Assembly: GCA_018985225.1 (NCBI GenBank)
Contig: JADGIF010000249.1
Coordinates: 1 to 12,882 of the forward strand
Origin: Amoeboradix gromovi
Lineage: Eukaryota; Sanchytriomycota; Sanchytriomycetes; Sanchytriales; Sanchytriaceae
DNA length: 12,882 nucleotides
Direction of reading: 5' to 3'
Shown here: one piece after another, positions 7,497 to 12,882 of the stretch
Layout: every line of letters starts with the position of its first letter
Position numbering within the stretch: the stretch's first letter is position 1
Notes under the pieces: generated by a model
What the model was told of the DNA's origin: nothing
Database searches by the model: none
What the model saw: the letters and a program-made list of their open reading frames with translations, nothing else
Translations under genes and position numbers: made by a program

Positions 7497-9117
7497 TTAT
7501 TCGTCGTAATCCTCATTCACATTTCTATCTTGTACAGTTTTTGGGTCTTCAAATGGTTGGACGATGTGCTCCTCAATCTTCTTCTTTTTAACAACTGATG
7601 GCTCTTCTGCACTTCTTTTTGTTGAATCAGATGCAGTTTGAGGCTCGGACTCTTCTATTGGTCGGTGTATTATTTTGGGTCTAACATCCAAATTTGGTAA
7701 ACTTGGTAACTGCATTTTGCTCTCTCCGAACTGCATTTTAGCTATCTCTGTTTTAGCAGGGATCTTTATATTGTTAAATCTATCATTCAGTGCGCTTGTT
7801 AGGTTGTGTTGCTGGGATGCCTCTGTTTTCGTCGCGTTTTCAGTTCTGGCAATGACTGATCCGCTATTAAAAGGTTTCGCTAGGTGGTCTAACTGGCTGG
7901 GATTCATATCTAGTGGCTCTCCAAGTGGTAGCTGACTAGATTCTTTGTTCTGAATAGCAAGTCTTACGTGTTCAAATCGCTTTTTGATTTCCATATTTGT
8001 GGGTGCCAAGTCATGTGCACGAGTATATGCGTCATGCGCATCACTCAGCTGGTTGTTACACACTTCGTACAATTGGCCTAAGTCATACCACACTTCAGGA
8101 ATGTATGGATTAATGGTTAGTGCTTTAGTGTATGAATCTAGAGCATCTCTATACTATATTAGTGATAATTACTTGTTGTTTGGTATAGTACAATACACCA
8201 ATGCTACACCATACGGTAGGATTTTTAGAGTCTTTATAAACCGCGTATTGATATGCCTCATAGGCCTTTGTAAAATCTTTTTTGGCCATATAACACCTAC
8301 CTAGCAAGTACCATGCATGTGGATCCTCCTTGTCTATTTCTATTGCCTTGTTCAGTATAGCCACAGCCTTGTCTAGTTCATTGAACTGTGAATGATACAG
8401 CCATGCCAATTGCTGCAATACTTTAGCATTTTTAGGCTGGTATTGCAAAATGTGCTCATAGGATTCCTTGGCCATGTTAAACTCTTTTTCGCATTCGCAG
8501 CAATGCCCTATTTGGAACCAAATGTCCAAGGTAGTTAAAGGCTTAGGGGGATGGTTTAAAATTTTAGTAAATTGCTCCAGAGATTGTTGGTATTTACCCT
8601 GTTGTTTATATATAATACCAAGTCTAAAGTTAATCTCGTTAGACTTTATAAAAGATGAATCCATATTGAGAGCGGCGACAAATGCCTCTTCAGCATGGTC
8701 CAAACTACCAAAGCGATCATACAGAATGCCTATACCGTACCAGAGCCTGGGTTCTTTAATGCTTGGTAAATGGTATAGTGCCTGTTGATAAGCACTGTAT
8801 GCCTTTTGCAATTCCTCGCTCATCAAATAAGCATGGCCTAGAGCAATCCATAAATATCCGTTGCTTTGATCTATAGTCAGCTTCTTTGTAAACCAGTCAA
8901 TAGCTTTATCCAGCTGAGAGTTGGAGCGATAAATGCGAGCTATCCCTGATAGTCCTTCGAGCGACTTGGGCTGATATTCCACAGCTTTTTCAAAGTATAG
9001 TAGTGCCGTTGTATGTGTGTTCATAAGTTCAGCCAAATTTGCAATACTTAAACAAATTTGTTCGTGCTGTAGCTGGATTTGAGCCAAAAGCTGTTGCGTT
9101 TGTTGGCTTTGATTCAT
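7497..9117 (-). CDS. CYC8: Cyc8/Ssn6-type TPR transcriptional corepressor (two exons: 9117-8173 and 8153-7497)
   Basis: The spliced product is 533 aa. About ten TPR repeats fill residues 23-375, with stretches nearly identical to fungal Ssn6: LWYGIGILYDRFGSLDHAEE (125-144), FRLGIIYKQQGKY, DIWFQIGHCCE, WYLLGRCYMAKKDF, VWCSIGVLYY and VWYDLGQLYE. The family forms a nuclear corepressor with Tup1, binding it through the TPRs. The C-tail (about 158 aa) is hydrophilic and ends in a basic cluster KKKK (504-507), a possible nuclear signal, and an acidic end. It lacks the polyglutamine tracts of yeast Cyc8 (966 aa), so this is a compact form. The ATG at 9117 is followed by a Q-rich N-terminus. The upstream region is shared head-to-head with the 9345 gene. 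Confidence 0.93.
8154..8172 (-). other. Spliceosomal intron, 19 nt, in the CYC8-type gene
   Basis: On the minus strand it reads GTAATTATCACTAATATAG. Removal joins CAA to TAT AGA, giving YYTKQQYRDALDSYTKAL, a continuous TPR with the highly conserved YRDALD. A CACTAAT branch-like sequence sits immediately before the acceptor. If it is retained, translation stops at TAG on the first exon-2 codon boundary. Confidence 0.9.
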
Positions 9118-9173
9118 TAATTTATGCTTGTTTCAAGGTGTATTTTTATTATAAGGAATTATGGCAGCGAAAA

Positions 9174-9311
9174 ATGCGGAGTTCGGCACGTGATTTCATT
9201 AAAAAAGATAAGAAATCTGATTATGAAGGAGGTTTCCTAATCTCAACATGTGAGACATGCAATAATTACAAGTGCCATGGAATCAATTTATTAAATTTTT
9301 CTCGGCATTAA
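9174..9311 (+). CDS. Possible 45-aa small protein in the divergent promoter
   Basis: The ATG at 9174 opens 45 codons to TAA 9309-9311. The start is basic (RDFIKKDKK) and the centre has CETCNNYKC, a CxxC plus a further Cys. I recognise no family. It lies wholly within a short divergent promoter and overlaps the E-box, so chance is the simpler explanation. It would need a transcript or a homologue to be accepted. Confidence 0.15.
   Translation: MRSSARDFIKKDKKSDYEGGFLISTCETCNNYKCHGINLLNFSRH
9187..9192. promoter_or_regulatory. E-box CACGTG
   Basis: This perfect palindrome lies in the divergent promoter, 70 bp from the CYC8 ATG and 153 bp from the 9345 ATG. CACGTG is the site of fungal bHLH factors such as Cbf1 and Pho4. 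A function here is inferred from position only. Confidence 0.35.
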
Positions 9312-9316
9312 TTGTT

Positions 9317-9323
9317 TATAAAT
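9317..9323 (+). promoter_or_regulatory. TATA box candidate for the 9345 gene
   Basis: TATAAAT lies 28 bp upstream of the ATG. The spacing is similar to that of the TATAAAA before the MPV17-type gene, again implying a very short leader. Confidence 0.4.
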
Positions 9324-9344
9324 CATTTTCTTTGTTCGACATAA

Positions 9345-10187
9345 ATGGACACTATGAAATACTTGGGATTTCCAGTATATCCTGTTCATCAGATAATTCC
9401 CATTAACTGGATGGATATACAAACAACTAATGCACCAACTAAGTGTATTTTAAGTTCCGAGAGTGGTGTATTGGGTAAAAACAGAAGTAGTACGGATATT
9501 CCATTGGTTATAGGCGAATGTCCATTTAGACCATTTAAGAAAAAAAGGGAATCGTTGTTTTATTTAAAAAAATACATCAACCGGGATTTTAACCTGAGCT
9601 GGGATGCGAAATACTATTACGAGATTCGCTCTTATGAGCATGATATGAGTCTGGGTGTATCACTAAAAAGTGACAAGACTTGGATACCTTGGAATGACGG
9701 CGTGGAATACGCATACTTAGTAGACGATGAGCTACCTAATGATTCCCCATATCTGTCAATGGACACGGTTCGTAAAAAAGCTATCGCATATGAGGCATTT
9801 GGATATGAAACTGAGTTAGAGTCTACGCTATTTAGAACTACAAGAGTTGCAATCTCTTTTCGTAACATATTGATGAACACCCAATGCCTATGGTTTGACA
9901 ATGGGCTAGTTATGCACTTTGAAGATTGTGATACCGGAAATAGCTTTTCTGCAGTATCTTACCCTATCTATAACCCTCCTGGGCTTTCTCGTGCTGCTGA
10001 TGAATATCATAATCCCAGACTAGATTTGATAAACTCTAAAGAACGAGTTATTCCTCCTTACATCGCCTGGTTTCCCTTTAGACAGGGTACTAATGTGTTT
10101 TATGTATGTTTTCCAGGTTGTTTGATTGTAAATAATGACACCAATAACTCTTATCATGACTTTGATTTTAATAACATTCTTCAGTAA
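9345..10187 (+). CDS. Unrecognised 280-aa protein
   Basis: This is a complete frame from ATG to TAA; a TAA sits directly before the ATG (9342-9344), so the start is this ATG or the one two codons later (9354). The protein looks soluble, with no signal peptide or membrane segment, and is rich in Tyr, Phe, Asp and Asn. Noticeable stretches are YLGFPVYPVHQIIPINW near the N-terminus, a basic FKKKRE, WDAKYYYEIRSYEHD, CLWFDNGLVMHFEDCDTG and a C-terminal WFPFRQGTNVFYVCFPG. The alternating hydrophobic pattern suggests a beta-rich fold. I cannot assign a family. It shares a promoter with CYC8, and its stop is 39 nt from that of the convergent F-box gene. Coding is supported by length, TATA position and compact flanks. 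Confidence 0.8.
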   Translation: MDTMKYLGFPVYPVHQIIPINWMDIQTTNAPTKCILSSESGVLGKNRSSTDIPLVIGECPFRPFKKKRESLFYLKKYINRDFNLSWDAKYYYEIRSYEHDMSLGVSLKSDKTWIPWNDGVEYAYLVDDELPNDSPYLSMDTVRKKAIAYEAFGYETELESTLFRTTRVAISFRNILMNTQCLWFDNGLVMHFEDCDTGNSFSAVSYPIYNPPGLSRAADEYHNPRLDLINSKERVIPPYIAWFPFRQGTNVFYVCFPGCLIVNNDTNNSYHDFDFNNILQ

Positions 10188-10189
10188 AT

Positions 10190-10195
10190 TTATTT
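10190..10195 (-). terminator. AATAAA poly(A) signal candidate for the F-box gene
   Basis: Minus-strand AATAAA lies 32 nt past the F-box stop and just three bases beyond the stop of the convergent 9345 gene. The 3' UTRs of the two genes must overlap or be extremely short. Confidence 0.35.
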
Positions 10196-10226
10196 TAAAT
10201 GTCAAAAAAACTAAAAGTGCAATAAT

Positions 10227-11120
10227 TCATTTATTTTCATAAAATGGAAGACTTTCCATCTCGTTAATCCTCAATTCTTTATTCTTATTCATTGAATTTA
10301 TCTGTGTGAGATCGCAATCGGTCCCGATACAATTTAATAACTTTAGCCCTGGTTTGTCAATTAACGAAGACAAACTAACTAATGAAATACGAGGGCACCA
10401 GTTTACACTGATGTACTCAATCGGGCAATATTGCGCTATTGATTTGATCCCATCATCACTCATATCGGTGCAATGACTAACATCTATGCTTTGCAAGGAA
10501 TGACAATGCTGAGCTATGCTGAATAGAGTCAGATCGCTCAGATGTACATTCCATGCCAAAGATAGGCGTGTTAATAAAGTGCATTTTGGAGAAAGTTGCA
10601 TCATAATTTTGTCAGATCTTGAACCACCACTCAGGTTTAACGAAAGCAGTTTGGTGCAATAATTCCTAACTAGACATAACTCGTTGTTTCTAACTGCTTT
10701 ACAAAAGCCTAAATCCAAATTGCGCAACTGCCCAACGGGTTCAACGAGTTTGTAAGACTTTTTGGAAATAGTCATAAGGTCCATAGCACTGTCAATCTTT
10801 TGATAAGTTCTTGACATTTTAATTAATTGAACAACCCACTCCCCCACTAGCTTGGTCGAACGACAACCATCTTCTAGATTACTCAAATCTATTCCTCGAA
10901 CAAACGCATGATAATCTATGGTTGTGAACCCGTCCAAACTGGTATCTATAACCTTTTTCAGCTTTTTAACCTGTCTCAATGTGCGCAATTTTGGCTCTTG
11001 ATACAAAAGAAAAGCAGATGCTTGCAACCATTTCTTATTGATAGTCAGGACATGATATCTTGTCAATTTATCAACGTCTGCCAGAATTTTAATTAAAATT
11101 TCTATTGGAAGATCTCCCAT
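10227..11120 (-). CDS. F-box protein with leucine-rich repeats (Grr1/AMN1-like LRR)
   Basis: 297 aa with ATG start and TGA stop. The N-terminus MGDLPIEILIKILADVD followed by YHVLTINKKWLQAS (about residues 1-36) is an F-box, which docks to Skp1 in an SCF ubiquitin ligase. A linker (37-130) contains FVRGIDLSNLE. Cysteine-containing LRRs of the Grr1/AMN1 type fill 131-265: LRNLDLGFCKAV, LLSLNLSGG, LTRLSLAWNVHLSD, LQSIDVSHCTDMSDDGI, IEYISVNWCPRI and LKLLNCIG. This arc would bind the substrate, which is unknown. With about five or six repeats it is much shorter than Grr1. No intron is required. It is transcribed away from the 811-bp gap. Confidence 0.85.
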   Translation of the reverse strand: MGDLPIEILIKILADVDKLTRYHVLTINKKWLQASAFLLYQEPKLRTLRQVKKLKKVIDTSLDGFTTIDYHAFVRGIDLSNLEDGCRSTKLVGEWVVQLIKMSRTYQKIDSAMDLMTISKKSYKLVEPVGQLRNLDLGFCKAVRNNELCLVRNYCTKLLSLNLSGGSRSDKIMMQLSPKCTLLTRLSLAWNVHLSDLTLFSIAQHCHSLQSIDVSHCTDMSDDGIKSIAQYCPIEYISVNWCPRISLVSLSSLIDKPGLKLLNCIGTDCDLTQINSMNKNKELRINEMESLPFYENK

Positions 11121-11425
11121 TGTTAGCTATTGGGTTGAAGAGATAGCTGTTTGATTTATTTTGAACGTACTTTATCTGATTGGTTCAAAAAGCTCGACGA
11201 TTGCACATCAGATCATATATGACCACAAACGGTTTACAAAATTAACGGCAACTCTCAATTCTATATATGAGACCAAACAGAATTGCTTAGCGTGAAGAAG
11301 ATTAAACAGCAGTGCAGGTTAGCATAAATTTACAAATTGAAAGTTTTGGTTTCCCAGAAATCAAGTTTCCACGGGGAAACTGGATAATTAAAATTGACCA
11401 ACTAAAGTGTTTGCTCACTCTACCA

Positions 11426-11494
11426 CTACCCTGAGATGCGATCGAAGAACGCATGAAGTTCTATGTTCCTTGATACCTTTTGGTCTCTGCCCAC
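11426..11494 (+). repeat. Degenerate repeat related to 1520-1602
   Basis: It begins with the exact 10-mer CTACCCTGAG shared with 1520-1529. It then has ATGTTCCTTG and a 33-nt block matching 1567-1599 at about 23 of 33 positions without gaps. The shared frame reads SLIPFGLCPLSS, against SLLPYGLYVLPISS in the first gap. Confidence 0.5.
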
Positions 11495-11909
11495 TTTCAA
11501 GTGATAGTTTTTACACGTATATTTGCACAAATTAGTTTTCCTTAAGAGAACTATAACTTGTACATGTATGACAGGTGAGAGTTTTATTATATGCACGCAA
11601 AGCCTTCACTGTTTCTTTACATTGGCACTTAAGCCGCTACCTATGGAAGGTGGAATCTTTTTCCAGCATTGAAAGACTTTGTATGTTTTCATATTTGGAT
11701 CAGTTTCAAACCGTAGAATTGCGTACTCTGTAATAGCGATTTCCTTAGATTTAACTTATTCAAGATCACGAGGCTTGGATTCGTTTGTTGGCGATAAAAG
11801 AAATAGGATTCTTTTATTTGAACAACAATTTCAAAATTAAGACCATTTTTTTAATTGTAGAGAAATGCATTCTCTGTTGCTTTGTAAAACATTTCAACAG
11901 CATATTTGA

Positions 11910-11915
11910 TTTATT
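11910..11915 (-). terminator. AATAAA poly(A) signal candidate for the helicase gene
   Basis: Minus-strand AATAAA begins 17 nt beyond the helicase TAA stop, a typical short distance for a compact genome. Confidence 0.4.
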
Positions 11916-11931
11916 AACCGGAATTTAACTA

Positions 11932-12882
11932 TTATTTGCAGTCTTTTTCAAATGCTTTAGTTTTGCTCTTTCTCTTCTTAGGTGCTTTATTAGCCACTGA
12001 CTTTCCATCTCTAGCAGCCTTTTTGGCTATTCTAGGAGCTCTATCAGCTTTAATAAGTCGACTCTTACCCTCTGTGGTCTCTTTTTCCTTTTCGAACTCA
12101 TCCATAATCATTTTTCGCCTCTTTTTCTTTCTACTCATTCCAGCCAATGGTACTATATCCCTCAATTTTCTTTTAGGCTTGATTAGTAGTTCCTGCTCCT
12201 TTTCCGTATTAATCCACTCTTTCCTCGGCCTGCTCATTATATCATCCTTGTATTTAATCATGTTCTCAGTCTTTGTGATTTCCATTTCTGTCTTGTCGAT
12301 CATTTTTAACTCTTTCTCTCTTTCTAGTATTTCTCTTATTTTAGTATCCAATCCACGAACTGTATCTACAAACTCTCTAATCGAATCACTGTTTATGGTT
12401 CTCTGTCTCAATTTTGATTCTTTTTCATATTTCACAATTAATTTTAATAACTTACGATCTTGTTCTAAAACTAAACTACAGCTAGTTCCACTCTTGTTTT
12501 TACGGGCAGTTCTACCACATCGATGCAAATAGCTCTCAATGTTGTTTGGCATATCATAGTTGATGACTGTATTTACATCCTCGATGTCTATACCTCTGCT
12601 AGCCAAATCGGAGCAGAGCAAGAAAGATGCCTCATTGTTTTTAAACCGTTTCAGATTGCTATTTCTGAGTGATTGGTTCAATCCCCCATGCAGCTCTAAT
12701 GCTTTAAGATTTAACAAATTAAATAGAATAAACATTCTATGTGCTTCATGTTTCGTCTTGAAGAAAATTATAACTTTACTCTTGTAAATTCTCTTGCACA
12801 AACTTAGTAAGTATCCTATCTTTTCATATTCTTTACCACTCTTTACACGGACGAACTCCTGAGTTAAATTTGAAGCCGCTTG
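11932..12882 (-). CDS. DRS1: DEAD-box RNA helicase, Drs1/DDX27 type, 3' part only
   Basis: The visible part is 316 codons, open through the right edge, so the real start lies outside the window. It begins in the second RecA-like domain: NLTQEFVRVK, KVIIFFKTK (motif IV), ELHGGLNQSLRN, LLCSDLASRGIDI (motif V), VINYDMPNNIESYLHR and HRCGRTAR (motif VI, with Cys where Val or Ile is usual). The C-terminal block is diagnostic for Drs1/DDX27: a coiled helix IREILEREKELKMIDKTEME, KTENMIKYKDDIMSRPRKEW, then a Lys/Arg-rich tail ending CK. The family acts in the nucleolus in maturation of the large ribosomal subunit. Domains I-III are not in view, so integrity of the whole gene cannot be judged. Confidence 0.92.
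   Translation of the reverse strand, partial: QAASNLTQEFVRVKSGKEYEKIGYLLSLCKRIYKSKVIIFFKTKHEAHRMFILFNLLNLKALELHGGLNQSLRNSNLKRFKNNEASFLLCSDLASRGIDIEDVNTVINYDMPNNIESYLHRCGRTARKNKSGTSCSLVLEQDRKLLKLIVKYEKESKLRQRTINSDSIREFVDTVRGLDTKIREILEREKELKMIDKTEMEITKTENMIKYKDDIMSRPRKEWINTEKEQELLIKPKRKLRDIVPLAGMSRKKKRRKMIMDEFEKEKETTEGKSRLIKADRAPRIAKKAARDGKSVANKAPKKRKSKTKAFEKDCK

Larger units (their letters stand above)
9118..9344. promoter_or_regulatory. 227-bp divergent promoter between CYC8-type gene and the 9345 gene
   Basis: Both genes start from this interval. It contains TATAATAA on the minus strand (9154-9147), 37 bp before the CYC8 ATG, and TATAAAT on the plus strand (9317-9323), 28 bp before the ATG at 9345. 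A palindromic E-box CACGTG lies between them (9187-9192). A 45-codon plus-strand ORF also occupies 9174-9311. Confidence 0.5.
11121..11931. other. 811-bp gap upstream of the F-box gene with degenerate repeat traces
   Basis: No gene is supported. It must hold the F-box promoter. Around 11278-11320 the plus strand (TTAGCGTGAAGAAG then GCAGGTTAGC) weakly resembles the shared module at 1461-1490. At 11426-11494 there is a relative of the 1525-1602 repeat. From there a single plus frame stays unusually open with scattered stops to about 11730. A small hairpin GTTTCC-ACGG-GGAAAC lies at 11365-11380. An AATAAA for the helicase gene is at the right end. Confidence 0.45.

Noticed and set aside
9039-9311. 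Plus-strand 90-codon ORF spanning the CYC8 start
   Set aside because: Half of it is antisense to conserved CYC8 sequence; only the 45-codon part after 9174 is mentioned as a weak possibility.
11365-11380. Small perfect hairpin GTTTCC-ACGG-GGAAAC
   Set aside because: Six base pairs with no T-run or conserved context; expected by chance in a window this size.
11517-11535. A fourth 19-nt intron candidate starting GTATAT and ending TTAG
   Set aside because: Splicing it leads straight into a stop and restores no recognisable protein; such GT...AG pairs occur by chance.
11936-12787. Long plus-strand frames opposite the helicase
   Set aside because: They are the hydrophobic antisense of a Lys/Glu-rich helicase tail, a common artefact.
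1-12882. tRNA, rRNA, spliceosomal snRNA genes and CRISPR arrays
   Set aside because: No T-loop/B-box pattern, no snRNA landmarks and no regularly spaced repeats were seen on either strand.

Overview
This window looks like nuclear DNA of a fungus, probably an early-diverging and compact one. Evidence for a fungus is a Cyc8/Ssn6-type TPR corepressor, a Drs2-type flippase with the fungal regulatory tail, and a Drs1 ribosome-biogenesis helicase. TAA and TGA both end genes, so nothing suggests a variant genetic code. The lineage cannot be fixed from sequence alone. The strongest lineage clue is the introns: three genes each need one spliceosomal intron of only 19 or 20 nt to restore the family reading frame.

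Layout: 1-486 has no convincing gene apart from a possible 3' end of a gene entering from the left. 487-1392 (-) is a GT14 glycosyltransferase. 1393-2348 is a long head-to-head gap with degenerate, coding-like sequence. 2349-6070 (+) is a P4-ATPase in two exons. 6071-6839 is a second gap with related degenerate sequence. 6840-7476 (+) is an MPV17/SYM1 protein in two exons. Only 20 nt separate its stop from the stop of the convergent CYC8-like gene (7497-9117, -, two exons). A 227-bp divergent promoter follows, then an unrecognised 280-aa protein (9345-10187, +). After 39 nt comes the convergent F-box/LRR gene (10227-11120, -). 11121-11931 is a third gap, and the 3' part of a DRS1-type helicase (11932-12882, -) runs off the right edge.

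The genes are housekeeping functions with no evident shared pathway: membrane lipid asymmetry, organelle membrane, transcriptional repression, ubiquitin ligase adaptor, ribosome assembly and protein glycosylation.

The two most unusual features are (i) the ultrashort introns, which share a 5' GTAMTT and a 3' YTMATNTAG in which branch-like sequence and acceptor are fused, and (ii) related degenerate sequence in all three long gaps, including a ~100-bp module about 82% identical (counted by eye) and placed the same way immediately upstream of the unrelated GT14 and MPV17 genes. Alignments were made by eye and should be recomputed.
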